From contig JAJOZX010009070.1 of the NCBI GenBank assembly GCA_023014485.1, positions 62,001 to 126,000 of the forward strand: a DNA stretch of 64,000 nucleotides, in the 5' to 3' direction. Under the pieces are notes generated by a model. The model was not told the DNA's origin. It made no database searches and saw only the letters and a program-made list of their open reading frames with translations. Made by a program: the position numbers and the translations under genes. The stretch is from Bathynomus jamesi. Taxonomy: Eukaryota > Arthropoda > Malacostraca > Isopoda > Cirolanidae. Positions 11,188 to 21,667 of the stretch are shown here, in pieces; position 1 is the stretch's first letter; every line of letters begins with the position of its first letter.

Positions 11188-11399
11188 CAGAGCTTTCCAA
11201 ACTGTGTGTCGCCAATACCTCCCAGGTGTGTCGCCAAATTTAGTTAATTATTTTCAATTTTTTTTGTATTTTGAAAATTTTGATTTTTGTATCAACAAAA
11301 TCGGCTACAAAAGATAAACCACCTACTGAAAAATTATCTCATATTTGATAACAAAAATTAATTAGTGTGTCGCCAACGTGAAAAGTTTGGAAAGCTCCG
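11188..11399. mobile_element. hAT-type MITE with 8-bp TSD
   Basis: TIRs CAGAGCTTTCCAAACT and AGTTTGGAAAGCTCCG, with the repeated inner motif GTGTGTCGCCAA. The 8-bp duplication CTGTACAT is exact at 11180-11187 and 11400-11407. The 212-bp body is non-coding. It lies upstream of the secreted-protein gene and could have brought regulatory sequence, but nothing shows this. Confidence 0.85.
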
Positions 11400-11439
11400 C
11401 TGTACATACATACATGCATACATAGTACGTTCATTCATC

Positions 11440-11445
11440 ACTCTT

Positions 11446-11479
<34 letters not shown>

Positions 11480-11482
11480 GAA
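11440..11482. repeat. (AT)n and (TTG)n microsatellite
   Basis: AT array followed by TTG units, 40 bases before the first visible exon of the secreted-protein gene. Confidence 0.85.
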
Positions 11483-11522
11483 TTAAAGTAATTATTGGCG
11501 TTTGTGTGTTTAATCAGTTTTA

Positions 11523-11763
11523 ATGTTTCAGTTGTGGTTCGTCTTCGTTGGCCTTTATAGTTTCATCTTCGGTTCTGGAGTGTTCTTCTTTCCCGGTCTC
11601 TTCGGATTTGGAGGAGCGGGAGGAGGAGGAACAGCAGCGGGAGGAGGTGCCAGTGCCGCTTCCACTGCTGCTTCCGCTGCTGCTTCTCCGCAAGTAATCT
11701 CAACCGTGACGCAATTGATTGAAACTCCTCCGTCAGTCACTGTGGAAGAAGGGATCATTGCGG
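11523..11763 (+). CDS. secreted low-complexity protein, exon 1
   Basis: First visible coding exon of a three-exon gene (11523-11763, 16798-16831, 17217-17883). The ATG opens a hydrophobic stretch (LWFVFVGLYSFIFGSGVFFF, residues 4-23) that looks like a signal peptide. It is followed by a Gly-rich then Ala/Ser-rich segment (residues 28-56) and a more ordered part with TVTQLIETPPSVTVEEG. The exon ends at a strong donor, GCGG|GTAAGA, in phase 1. A caveat: TTTCAG at 11526-11531 could be an acceptor, in which case a short leader exon lies upstream. I do not recognise the family. A secreted structural protein such as cuticle, silk or mucin-like is plausible from composition alone. Confidence 0.7.
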
Positions 11764-11849
11764 GTAAGACCCAAAAGGACGAAGAGCCGAATCGAGCTCT
11801 TCACTCACGTAAAATACCTTCCAAAAGGTGTAAATATTTTATGTAAATT

Positions 11850-12060
11850 ATCCGTTGAGGTATAAATTACACTTTAAAAAAAGTAATTAAAATTATCTTT
11901 AGTAAATGTAAATTACATATGAACAGTAATTATTGACTGAATATAATGAAAGAGATGTCTTCACAACCAACTAGTTAATTACATCTATTAAAATATGAGA
12001 AAAGTTTCAAATCAATATGTCGACACGAGCATTGTGCTCACCCCATTTAGTAAGCGAAAT
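11850..12060. other. intron 1 start, no feature seen
   Basis: AT-rich intron sequence. Intron 1 as a whole spans 11764-16797 and hosts all repeats listed in that interval. Confidence 0.5.
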
Positions 12061-12114
12061 ATATATATATATATATGAAAATTATTTCACGAAAGTAACA
12101 CGTGAAAAATATTT

Positions 12115-12232
12115 ATGATGAATAAAACCACGAAGGAAAGGAAACACAAAATGGTGCTCAAGCGCTTTCGTCTAATGACGAAAGCGCTTGAGCACCATTT
12201 TGTGTTTCCTTTCCTTCGTGGTTTTATTCATC

Positions 12233-12234
<2 letters not shown>
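12115..12234. mobile_element. Penelope-like terminal block folded into a palindrome, copy b
   Basis: Two perfect 58-bp arms (12115-12172 and 12177-12234) mirror around TAAT. Each arm is the right half of the block at 322-440, from GACGAAAGCGCTTGAG to GGTTTTATTCATCAT. The hairpin contains the GAAA side of the hammerhead-like motif in both directions. It is flanked by AT arrays. Perfect identity means that the inversion is recent or kept by gene conversion. Confidence 0.75.
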
Positions 12235-12265
<31 letters not shown>

Positions 12266-12266
<1 letters not shown>

Positions 12267-12345
12267 GAGGGTCGGTATGAAACTAATGCCTCTTATTGTA
12301 TTTATGAACTGAAAAATAAGAGGCATTACTTTCGTACCGACCCTC

Positions 12346-12348
<3 letters not shown>
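12266..12348. mobile_element. tiny mariner-type MITE
   Basis: Inverted repeats of about 33 bp begin CGAGGGTCGGTATGAAACT and mirror as TTCGTACCGACCCTCG, with a 17-bp centre. GAGGGTCG-type ends are common in mariner elements. AT arrays flank both sides, so a TA duplication cannot be verified. Confidence 0.6.
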
Positions 12349-12379
<31 letters not shown>

Positions 12380-12630
12380 CACGTTTCAGAGGCGCATTCA
12401 GGAAATGCAAAATGAATACTAAATTTTGAACGTTTACTCGCTAATTTTACATTGAAGAAATATATAATTACTTAAAAATAAACGAAATTCTCAGATGTAA
12501 TTATTATTTTTAACAATAAATTTTAATTTAATTTATTTAATTATTTAATTGCAATTATTAAGTCTTCAAAATACATCGTGAAAATAGTTTGTAAAATATA
12601 TTAGTCTTAACATTCCTAAAAGTGGTATGA

Positions 12631-13227
12631 ATACTGGTAATTAGGCCTATAAGAGTTTTACATGGAATACCAGGTAATTAGAGGAGTTTTACATGGAATA
12701 CCTGATAATTAGAGGAGTTTTACATGGAATACTTGGTAATTAGAGGAGTTTTACATGGAATACCTGGTAATTAGAGGAGTTTTACATGGAATACCTGATA
12801 ATTAGAGGAGTTTTACATGGAATACTTGGTAATTAGAGGAGTTTTACATGGAATACCTGGTAATTAGAGGAGTTTTACATGGAATACCTGATAATTAGAG
12901 GAGTTTTACATGGAATACTTGGTAATTAGAGGAGTTTTACATGGAATACCTGGTAATTAGAGGAGTTTTACATGGAATACCTGATAATTAGAGGAGTTTT
13001 ACATGGAATACTTGGTAATTAGAGGAGTTTTACATGGAATACCTGGTAATTAGAGGAGTTTTACATGGAATACCTGATAATTAGAGGAGTTTTACATGGA
13101 ATACTTGGTAATTAGAGGAGTTTTACATGGAATACCTGGTAATTAGAGGAGTTTTACACGGGATACCTGGTAATTAGAGGAGTTTTACATGGAATACCTG
13201 GTAATTAGAGGATTTTTACCCGGAATA
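12631..13227. repeat. 31-bp minisatellite with 93-bp higher-order period
   Basis: About 19 units of 31 bp, each carrying TAATTAGAGGAGTTTTACAT followed by GGAATAC and a variable end. The ends cycle as CTGA, TTGG, CTGG for five rounds, giving a 93-bp higher-order unit. The first unit and the last three are variants (ACACGGG, GATTTTTACCC). It lies in intron 1 of the secreted-protein gene. Identity between triplets implies expansion by unequal exchange of three-unit blocks. Confidence 0.9.
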
Positions 13228-13271
13228 AGTGCACAGTATTTTATTACTGCTTTTAAACATATTCAAGACCT

Positions 13272-13470
13272 TTAAATAAAAGGTAAGGTCACATCCAGGA
13301 AGCTTATTTCCCTATAGCGGGGTGAGTGCGCCCCAGGGGTTTGAGCCAGCCAGAACATTAACAAGAGTGAGTGTCCGGTTTAACCCGACGAAGGCGCCAG
13401 CAGCTAGGAGCGAACTCAGAGCTTCATCGCCCAGAACCCAACACCATGACCACTAAGCTCCCGGGAGCTT
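13272..13470 (-). mobile_element. tRNA-derived SINE
   Basis: Reversed, it starts GGGAGCTTAGTGGTCATGG, with the box A-like TAGTGGTCATGG. GAGTTCGCTCCTAGC follows about 40 bases later as a degenerate box B. A non-tRNA body runs down to about 13272. No functional tRNA cloverleaf is kept. Confidence 0.5.
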
Positions 13471-13497
13471 AAAACGTTTAAATAAATAACTTAAATA

Positions 13498-13596
13498 CAG
13501 GGTGCTAAAAAAAGCAACTCATTGGAGAATGTATATATCATTGTAACCGAACCCTTTTCTTTCTGTTTTGGGTTGCGTTTCTTTTTGAACACCCTG
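13498..13596. mobile_element. 99-bp Tc1/mariner-type MITE
   Basis: Begins CAGGGTGCTAAAAAAAGCAA, ends TTTTTGAACACCCTG, with TA on both sides. Size, CAGGGTG ends and TA target fit a minimal mariner MITE. Confidence 0.65.
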
Positions 13597-13715
13597 TAAT
13601 TATTATGAGTTCTTTTTACATTCGCATGAGTAAATGCACTTTTTTGATAGTCTGAATAATGAAATATTTGTTTTTGGTAAATTAAAAAACCTATTCTTTA
13701 CTTCTAAATCTAAAT

Positions 13716-13765
13716 AACCTAACCTAACCTAACCTATATTAACTTAACCTAACCTAGCTTAGCCT
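13716..13765. repeat. short (CCTAA)n run
   Basis: Three CCTAA units, then diverged copies. The unit equals the arthropod telomere repeat, but the run is far too short for a telomere. A similar run lies at 14852-14896. Confidence 0.7.
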
Positions 13766-13769
13766 AATC

Positions 13770-14540
13770 TTCATTATATTCCTTTTTTTTAAATGATATT
13801 TAATGATTTTTAAATAAAAACAATGACGCCTGAGTCTATGGCAACACTGCTAAATTTAACCAGTTGTGTTTGTTTATAATTTCAATTCGGGGTTTCGAAG
13901 GAGGAAAATACCTATTTCAGTTATACTGTTTTATACAATTTTTAGTCTTTTCATTCATTACTTCATTTTAAAGTTACATTTTTAGAGTTATTTCAAAATT
14001 AGTAATTGTAACTATATTAAATTTTTTTTTTAAAAGCGTGACATTTTATCTTTTGAAACGATTCTAATAATTTTTATTTTTTTATCTATTTTTTTATATT
14101 TTTTTTATTTATTTAAGAATTCATTTAAGCCTCCATTTTGATTCACACTGATTTATTCTTCACTCTTTTCTAACCATTCCTTCTCCGTTGTCCAATTTGG
14201 CGTCGTGATAATACGTCCAGAAAATCATTCCACCATGACGCGAAGAAAGAAAGAAAACGGAGAACGATAGACAGACACGCAGATAGAAAATTTGGCGCAG
14301 AAGAGACGCGTGTCACACACCCTTAATTAATTTACTAAAATTAAGTGCACAAAAATGGCTTTGTTTACTGTGTGGTCTGTGACGTCACATATTCATTCAT
14401 TCGTTCAGCTTCGTCATCGTTATTTAGACTATTTTGTATGTACAAATCTCATTACTTTTATTTTCTGATCAACAAGAATCAATATTGATCATGAAAGATC
14501 ATTATAAATATTTTTTTTACTGTGAAAAAAAACCCAACTC
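13770..14540. other. intron stretch without recognised features
   Basis: AT-rich with homopolymer T runs. There is no gene or element that I can support. Confidence 0.5.
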
Positions 14541-14544
14541 AATA

Positions 14545-14613
14545 CAGGGGGGCCATAAGTAGCTTTACCAAAGTGAGTTTCGTTATAATACAAAGCGACT
14601 CATGTCCACCCTG
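14545..14613. mobile_element. 69-bp Tc1/mariner-type MITE
   Basis: Starts CAGGGGGGCCATAAGTAGC and ends with the imperfect mirror GACTCATGTCCACCCTG, bordered by TA on both sides. Confidence 0.55.
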
Positions 14614-14724
14614 TATTTATTTCTTGAGCTTCCTCAAATGTTTTACTGAACGAATGATCCATTTTATAAATAAATAAAGTATACATTTTGCATTTAATTT
14701 TTTAGGATAATGTCTACAGGTTAC

Positions 14725-14726
<2 letters not shown>

Positions 14727-14756
<30 letters not shown>

Positions 14757-14760
14757 GTCA
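14727..14760. repeat. (CT)n microsatellite
   Basis: CT array with one interruption. Confidence 0.9.
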
Positions 14761-15151
14761 CAGACACACACCCACACACATCTTACAAAGCCTCGACATT
14801 TTCTCATTTTCACTCGTGGATGGCGACATTTAACCTCATCTAAATAACCATTAACCTAACCTAACCTAGAGTAACCTAACCTAACCTAGCTAACCTTCAG
14901 TAAATTCCTTTTTTTATGATATTTAGTGATTAAAAAAAAAAGCCTGAATGTATGGCACATCGCTAAAACCATTAGTTTGTTTTTAGCTATTTTGTGAGAG
15001 CTGAAGCTTGTATCACAATATGCGAAGAATTAAAATGTAGATTTTAATTTCACTGTTTTTTAGTCTTTTCTAAAATACAATTAAAAGGAATCGTCTTGGA
15101 AAAGTGATTCGATACGCAAACCTTCCCAAATTAACACTATATATTTACACA

Positions 15152-15402
15152 CAGGGTGTCCCATAAGTCCGGTCTCATAGGAAAATTGATTTTAAGTTAA
15201 ATTTACGAAGGTAATATATTAGAATTAAAACAAATGTTCAAATTGATGTCTTGTTTTGGGACCTTGTTTTTTGTCGCAACAAAAAAAAAAGGTCCCAAAA
15301 CAAGACATCAATTTGAACATTTGTTTTGGTTCTAATGTATTACTTTTGTAAATTTAATTTAAAATAAATTTTCCTATGAGACCGGACTTATGGGGCACCC
15401 TG
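15152..15402. mobile_element. mariner-derived near-perfect palindrome
   Basis: Left arm starts CAGGGTGTCCCATAAGTCC, and the right arm mirrors it to 15402 with few mismatches. The short centre near 15262-15288 contains TTGTCGCAACAAAAAA. The arm equals the 5' part of the elements at 57095 and 57352 (same TIR, same TCTCATAGGAAAATT and GTTCAAATTGATGT blocks). It is therefore a foldback of one mariner end, with no transposase. Confidence 0.8.
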
Positions 15403-15413
15403 TATAAAGAGCG

Positions 15414-15560
15414 TCTCATGGCTCGACATGGTTAGAACACCGCCGGCAGTGCTGAGACTCCAGTGAGTCGTAGTCGTGGGTTCGAACCCTAGTCTTGCCT
15501 AGAGCTGGGCGGTTGTTGTCTTTGCTGTATCTTATGTCAACGAAGGACATGGATATTACC
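15414..15560 (+). mobile_element. tRNA-derived SINE or tRNA relic
   Basis: TGGCTCGACATGGTTAGAAC gives a box A-like D-arm, and GGGTTCGAACCCT about 50 bases later is a perfect box B. The sequence between does not fold into a proper anticodon arm that I can verify, and a non-tRNA tail follows. Confidence 0.5.
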
Positions 15561-15575
15561 TTATACAGTGGCGCT

Positions 15576-15615
15576 CATAAGTATTCGTACAGAGAAATAT
15601 TTTAGTTATATTCGT
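15576..15615. mobile_element. Tc1-type terminal fragment
   Basis: CAGTGGCGCTCATAAGTATT after TA matches the usual Tc1 family terminus. The opposite end was not found. Confidence 0.45.
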
Positions 15616-16439
15616 CTTTATCTTTCGTACCATGCGTACGATAGTTACGAAAAGTTTACCGTTCGTTTGGAAAAATTTAACAAATAAAACCTTTAGTTAA
15701 CTTTAACATATAACGTAAAATATTAAAGAATTTGAGATAATTAAAAAAAGTTAAAATGCAAATCACTACCCTCTGATTGGTCATTATTACCTTCTGCGAA
15801 AGGAACGCTCCTCCTTTGTTTTTAAAATTTATTTAAAATTATTTTTTTTAAATTCATTTTAAATTTCTGAAACTAAGGAAAAGTGACTCACATTCTGAGA
15901 CTGAAAAAAAATAAACCCTAATTCTGATACCCAAATTCTGATACCCAAATCTCAAATTCAACTCCTTCAGTAAATAATAATTAATTAGAGATCAAACCAT
16001 TCCATCTTTCGAGAAACTTCAAATTACAAACTTAAATTTGAACATTGCTTTCGGAAAGTTTTCCTTCCTTTCGATACTTGATGAGATAATCTCTAAACAC
16101 TGCAGTGAAATGTCTTAAACGTGAGACATAAAAGAAAATCACAGAATCACACATTTACCAAATTACTGAACGATAATTTGAGGGACATTTTACATTTTAA
16201 CGAATTGAGAGATTCTTTTTTATCTCCTCGGACCGCGCGTAACTGCTTCCCTGCGGGATCATCATCATCATCATCATCATTATTTATGTCAACACTATAT
16301 AATTTTCACGCGAAATTAAAATCCACTTAAAATTCGCTTTATTGCTATCTTTATTTCGTATTTTAATCTTGTTATGATTTTTACTGCATTTCTGATACGC
16401 AATTGCAGATACAAATTTGTCGGTCACGACAATATATAC

Positions 16440-16530
16440 ACCTTTCCTTTCATTTCACGAAGAAGGTCAAGCTTGTTGCCCCCTCCTCTCGAGTTGGCCT
16501 GGTGAAGTAGAGAGTTGAGAGTTATTAAAA
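16440..16530 (-). pseudogene. LINE 3' end fragment
   Basis: CTCGAGTTGGCCTGGTGAA and CAAGCTTGTTG mirror the sequence at 7190-7240, the 3' end of the LINE at 4806-7240. The stretch 15620-16440 before it shows no supported feature except a short (ATC)n run at 16260-16281. Confidence 0.6.
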
Positions 16531-16797
16531 TCAAACCCAAAACAAAATAAAATAGATTTATTCTCTAAATAATTGTTAATCATGTTTTATTCGAAAATAA
16601 ATTAAAACCTATTCCATTCTGTTCTTATATTGCTCATAGTGAGATCATCATTCGACCGTGTGGTAAAGATAATATTAAAAATAAACAAGGTTTAAGATAC
16701 GTATCCTACCAAAAGCGAGATTTTATACACGTTAATACATCCTATGAGAATCTTTCGAGAAACTGCCATTTTGTAACGCTACCATTTTTTTTCGCAG

Positions 16798-16831
16798 GTA
16801 CTGATAAACCAACAGCGTCGACACCCGAAAC
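16798..16831 (+). CDS. secreted low-complexity protein, exon 2
   Basis: A 34-base microexon between TTTTTTTTCGCAG and a GTAAG donor. Joined to exon 1 in phase 1, it reads GTDKPTASTPE and leaves phase 2. The frame then continues exactly into exon 3. It adds more Thr/Pro/Ser-rich sequence. Support is the splice signals and frame agreement only. Confidence 0.65.
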
Positions 16832-17216
16832 GTAAGAAACCTTTTAATGATTTAATTTAACCGGTTAGATTTTAGTTCCAGAATTCCTTAGTTTGGCCTC
16901 TTTCAAGCGTGGGTCAGTGAGATGAGGGTGTTAATCCAGGAAAGATAAGACTCCTAAATTAGGTAGCCATGGTCGAGGCAAATAAATGCTGAGACTGGGT
17001 TCGTATCACTGTTTCCTCTTTTATATATTTACAGTAAGTCTTGGCTTGAAGCAGTTCGAGCGAGACTGCGTTCGTTATTGATAGTTCGTATGTCGCTTAT
17101 AATGGTGAAAATCAGGTCAAATTGACAAACTATTGAATGTCGATTGAGTAAAATGAAATTTTAGTGCTGAAAAAAAAAATTGGGTTGAAATTCTAATGAA
17201 GTGTTTCCATTTTCAG

Positions 17217-17883
17217 TGCCACTAAACCTCATTCTCCAGTCACGCAATTAGTTCCTTCCTATTCCATTCTGCACGCCTGCCTCAGTTTAGGAGGAGATAA
17301 GGAAGCGTGCGTAGCTCAGGCTCATCTCTACGAGCAAATGCTACAAGTGCCCATCACAAATGAACTACTGGAGCAAAGTATTGTCACGCCATCTCGGCCA
17401 CCGATGAAGCCCTACAAACCCCACACTACGCCTAAGCCGTCTCAGCTATTTGAAATAATTCTACCACAGCACAAACCACACAACCCACACAAACCACTTA
17501 CGTATTACACTACAACCTACAAACCTTACAGTACGCATAACCCGTCTCCGTTATTTGAAATAATTCTGCCCCATCACAAACCAAATGCGCATTACGCTAC
17601 AACCACTACACCAGCCCCTCTTATCACTTTCATTCATTCTACGTACGCCCCTTCACTACCTAAACCTATGTTTACAACTTACTATCCTCCCATTTATCCC
17701 ACTCCCTCTACAACTTCTCCCCACCAAAACCCACAAACCCCAGATATTGATTTAGCTACGCTTATAGCCCACATTCATCCCCACGCCATTGTTATACCAA
17801 ATCTCAAAGGTAAAGATCGCCTCCTTAAGAGAAAGTATAAATCGGAACCTAAAAAAAATTACGAAGGAATTAATACTGAATAA
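17217..17883 (+). CDS. secreted low-complexity protein, exon 3
   Basis: Begins after TTTCCATTTTCAG in phase 2 and runs to TAA at 17881-17883. The first 40 residues contain QLVPSYSILHACLSLGGDKE and ACVAQAHLYEQM with two Cys, the only ordered-looking part and a likely conserved domain. Then comes a Thr/Pro/His/Tyr/Lys-rich tail with a tandem repeat: PSQLFEIILPQHKP and PSPLFEIILPHHKP about 40 residues apart. The C-terminus is basic (KDRLLKRKYKSEPKK). The whole protein is 313 aa. I do not recognise it; composition suggests an extracellular matrix or cuticle-like protein. A candidate poly(A) signal AATAAA lies near 18174. Confidence 0.75.
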
Positions 17884-18052
17884 ACTGAAAAATCCTTCGT
17901 TTATTTATCAATTAATAATAATAATTAACTAAATTGTTGTTAAATTTTTGTTAAATTAACATATAATGTGTGAGACTTAAGAATTTTGGAGTTCCTGTGC
18001 ATTTATAAGATGCAACCTCGCTTAATGAATATAAACAAAATATTATTAGCTA

Positions 18053-18080
18053 CTGATGATGGAAGCTTTCTTCCGAAACG
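18053..18080 (+). ncRNA. hammerhead-like hairpin remnant in the 3' flank
   Basis: CTGATGA (18053-18059) is followed by T, the stem GGAA / TTCC around GCTTTC, then GAAACG. The two conserved core boxes CUGANGA and GAAA flanking stem II match a hammerhead ribozyme, but an extra base precedes stem II and I find no clean stem III or cleavage site. It is probably a Penelope-like remnant in the 3' UTR or flank of the secreted-protein gene. Confidence 0.4.
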
Positions 18081-18474
18081 TTTAGCCATTAAACTATGGT
18101 GGTTCAAGCGGTGGTCATCTTATTCCTCCTTAAATGTCGATTCCTTAGGAACGAGACTTTGTCCTCCATGATGAAATAAATTGTTACCTCGAGTCTAGAT
18201 TCAGTTTTGTGATCCAAATTCCTGACAATGATTACTTAATTTCATGATAGTATTACAATCATATCATAAAAATAGTCTCAATACTATTTAAGTAGTAAAA
18301 ATAAACAACCCAGTTATAGAATGGCGTACTATGACATTTGTAAGTACATCTACAGTATTACGTAATTTTGATACTTAATATCTACATTGAAGTAATTAAA
18401 GATAGTTCTAATTTTTTAGAAAAATGAAGAAAAAATGTAATTACAGAAATGTCATTGACTTTATTTTATATATA

Positions 18475-19252
18475 ACGGGTGTGCCATAAAAAAAGGGTAC
18501 ATTTTAAAAAGGTTATAAAATCAACATTTGTCATTTAATTTTAATAAAACTTCTACACAATAAAACTTATGCATTTATCTATATGCAAACAAGTTTTCAG
18601 ACTAAAATATCAAATAATTCAAATTCTATCAACATTTAACGAAAGAGTATGATTTTTCTACTTAACATGCAAAAATTATTAAACCTTTTTAATATTTTTT
18701 TATAAAAATAATTTTTAACGTAAAATTTACCTGAAATTATTAAAAAAATTGTTCAAAATGCTTTCCTTCCATTTCAATAACATTTTTTATTTTTGACCGG
18801 AATATGGGAGAACTTAGCAGAGCGAGTCTTAGGACTAGGATAAAAGATGTCGCTCATTTACGCGAGATCATCATTCAAAAATGGGAAGAGCCTCCACAGG
18901 AACAAGTAAATCGAGCCATAGGTGAATTCCGGCCAAGAATAAAAAAAGTTATTGAAATAGAAGGAAAGCATTTCGAACAATTTTTTTAATAATTTCAGGT
19001 AAATTTTACGTTAAAAATTATTTTTATAAAAAAATATTAAAAAGGTTTAATAATTTTTGCATGTTAAGTAGAAAAATCATAATCTTTCGTTAAATGTTGA
19101 TAGAATTTGAATTATTTGATATTTTAGACTGAAAACTTGTTTGCATATAGATAAATACATATGTTTTATTGTGTAGAAGTTTTATTAAAATTAAATGACA
19201 AATGTTGATTTTATAACCTTTTTAAAATGTACCCTTTTTTTATGGCATACCC

Positions 19253-19254
<2 letters not shown>
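18475..19254. mobile_element. mariner-derived foldback with 3' ends at both termini
   Basis: About 307-bp inverted arms (18475-18782 and 18948-19254) begin ACGGGTGTGCCATAAAAAAA. The centre and the inner right arm encode the last 61 residues of a transposase (18804-18986), ending VIEIEGKHFEQFF then stop, a C-terminus typical of mariner-like transposases. Because that 3' coding end lies inside the repeated arm, both termini are copies of the transposase 3' end. There are no catalytic residues. Confidence 0.75.
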
Positions 19255-19255
<1 letters not shown>

Positions 19256-19291
<36 letters not shown>

Positions 19292-19411
19292 CACACACAC
19301 ACACACACACATACACTGTATATTGTTTTACTCTGTTATATTTTATTTTTGTAATTAACGCTTTCGTTCAAAGTTGTTTGTTATATTTTTTATATTTGAG
19401 CAGTATATAAT

Positions 19412-19478
<67 letters not shown>
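19256..19478. repeat. (AT)n and (AC)n microsatellites
   Basis: AT then AC arrays at 19256-19315, and about 30 AT units at 19418-19478. The open frame between is a repeat artefact. Confidence 0.9.
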
Positions 19479-19479
<1 letters not shown>

Positions 19480-19944
19480 CACTGGTTGAAAGTTTCAATG
19501 TTTTCTTTTAGTTGAGTTTTCGCATTTTATAAAGTATAATAGGATCCCAATATCGGAATATAATATTAAGATATTAATATATACTAATAGCTATTAAGGT
19601 GTGCATGTATAAATCATCATTATTATTATTATTAATGTATGACAGTGCTAATACTTTAGCAGGCTCACTGCCATTGGACATCAGTTATTAAAAACTTATA
19701 TTCAGAAGAGCAAATGAAATGGCTTTTAAGATTGCAAAACTATTCCCCGTAAAATGTATTTTTAAAATGTATAAAAGCGAGTCGAAGACATTTTCGTACG
19801 AGTTTTGGCGTTCGTGTAACCGAAATTTTGGAAAGTAAACATTTTCTTATCAATTTGCGATTAATCGGACTCACCAAATTATTATTAAAAATTATTTTGC
19901 ACGAAATGATTTCCACAAAGATTTGATTCTGTTTTTGTCGTCTA

Positions 19945-20330
19945 TGATAGCGTTCCGCAATCGGGGGTTCGAGAACCCTAGGAGGCCGCGTGTGCTTTGT
20001 AGGGTGGTCAGCAGAAAAAAGCTGAAGTACGCGCCGTTGCTCCTGTAGTGAAAAATAGGGGGGATATGCAATAACAAAAAGGGGGAAGAATTATATTGAG
20101 CATGTTTAAGTTTATATTTCTGTCCTAAACAGAGGTGGACATTGCATTTATTTCATAGTCTAAAGCTAGTGTAAATTCTTTATTATTTACATAAACAAAA
20201 ATAAACACATAATAGGGCGGGTTTTTTTTTTTTTGTTAACAGAAAGGCTGTGGGGGGTCGTTACAATGTTACCAGGCTACATTGCAGGGTTCTACCCCTC
20301 AAAAAGTTTACGGACTACTGGTTTATGAAC
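19945..20330. mobile_element. possible hAT-type MITE
   Basis: GTTCCGCAATCGGGGG and GAGAACCCTAGG on the left resemble the mirror of GGGTTCTACCCCTC and GTTTACGGACTACTGG on the right, an arrangement seen in hAT MITEs. The match is imperfect and no target duplication was found. Confidence 0.35.
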
Positions 20331-20689
20331 TTTATTTCATTCCACTTTGTAAATGAACATTGTTAAGTACAGATGGGTACAGTCAGGTTAAGTTAAACCT
20401 GTGCCCGGTTAGATTACACTAGGTTAGGTTAATAAAATTAACTAAGAAACATTTCGTTTATCTTCGTTGTGTTGACAAGTCAAAATGTCTCTCGTGAAAA
20501 GTCGAAACACTTTCAAACTCGAGTTGGAGACCGTTTTTCTCAAATTGTTACGGTTTCAGAGAGAATTCTACTTAAAAGCTGTCCAGTTGGACGATTTTGA
20601 CGAAATAAAATCTTTTTCCCAGAAACGAATAGAAAATTTAAAATTATTGTATTCATGAATGCACAGTGGGATTGTCGTCCCTTTTTGTC

Positions 20690-20745
20690 GTCCCTTTTTT
20701 GGGGCATTCGCCATTGGCCCCTCCTTCCTGCATAGATAAATAAAT
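20690..20745 (+). pseudogene. LINE family F 3' tail
   Basis: GGCATTCGCCATTGGCCCCT and CCTTCCTGCAT match the 3' ends at 8080-8106 and 51775-51820. Only the tail remains. Confidence 0.6.
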
Positions 20746-20759
20746 ATACATATATTCAT

Positions 20760-21240
20760 CAATGTCTTTGATGGAGCTGCTTATAGATTAAGTCAGGAAA
20801 CAAAGGCTTCGCTGTTTTTTGCAAAGCACCGCTCTGCCCGTACTCCCATTCAGGGTACGAGCAGCTCGCAGCAACATTGCCAAGTATATAAAAGATCAAC
20901 GTACTAATGATGCTTTCGTACGTGGGTCATCAGCACTGGAAGCAACAATGCTTTGTTATAATCGAATGAGCGGTTAAATTCATAAGAATGTCCTTGCATG
21001 TGGCGTTAATTTCCATTGCAGGCACTCCTGGATTTTTGGTCAGGGTGCAATAATTAAGTTATATATATATATATATATTTTTTTTTTTTTTCTTTTTTTT
21101 TCCCAATGATTAAGGACGTAATTAATATTCCTACGCTTTTTAATCCTTTTACTGATCGTATTTGTGTAAATAGTGTTTGCTGTATTGCAATTGAATTATG
21201 CATGGGCATTTATTACTTTTTATAAAAATTAATAGGTTTT

Positions 21241-21287
<47 letters not shown>

Positions 21288-21660
21288 CATACAATTAATA
21301 TTTCATTTTTTTATGAATGTTTCAATTCATTTCAACTAATTTTGTGATCTCATCATCTCATTTCAAAATTTTATTTTGGTATTTTGCAAAGAATTCAGTA
21401 ATTAATTTTCGTCGCTGTTATCAGTTATTATTTTTTACTTTATGCTTGCGTGTATTTTAGTATCTACGTGAAAATTAAAATGTATCATTTCATTTCCATT
21501 ACTATGCAGCGATATGACAATTCTAGCATCGTTACCCTTACAAATGAGAGAAAACATTTTTTATTTATAATTATTGGGGTAACTATAGACTATAGTACAG
21601 GAAAAAATGACGAATCTAGTGCATGATTGTCTTTATGTTTGATGTATAAACCTACCAATT
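20760..21660. other. AT-rich stretch with microsatellites
   Basis: (TA)n at 21061-21078 followed by a T run, and (AT)n at about 21243-21285. The part 20760-21040 is less AT-rich but shows no open frame or repeat that I can name. Confidence 0.5.
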
Positions 21661-21667
21661 TTTAGCA

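Noticed and set aside
11555..11758. minus-strand Pro/Ala-rich frame
   Set aside because: Antisense shadow of the Gly/Ala-rich exon, with no splice or motif support.
12631..13227. CRISPR-like regular repeat array
   Set aside because: Units are directly adjacent with no unique spacers; it is a 31-bp minisatellite in eukaryotic DNA.
13716..13765. telomere or telomeric boundary
   Set aside because: Only a few CCTAA units flanked by ordinary intron sequence; far too short.
18804..18989. small independent gene
   Set aside because: It is the C-terminal end of a mariner transposase inside a foldback element.
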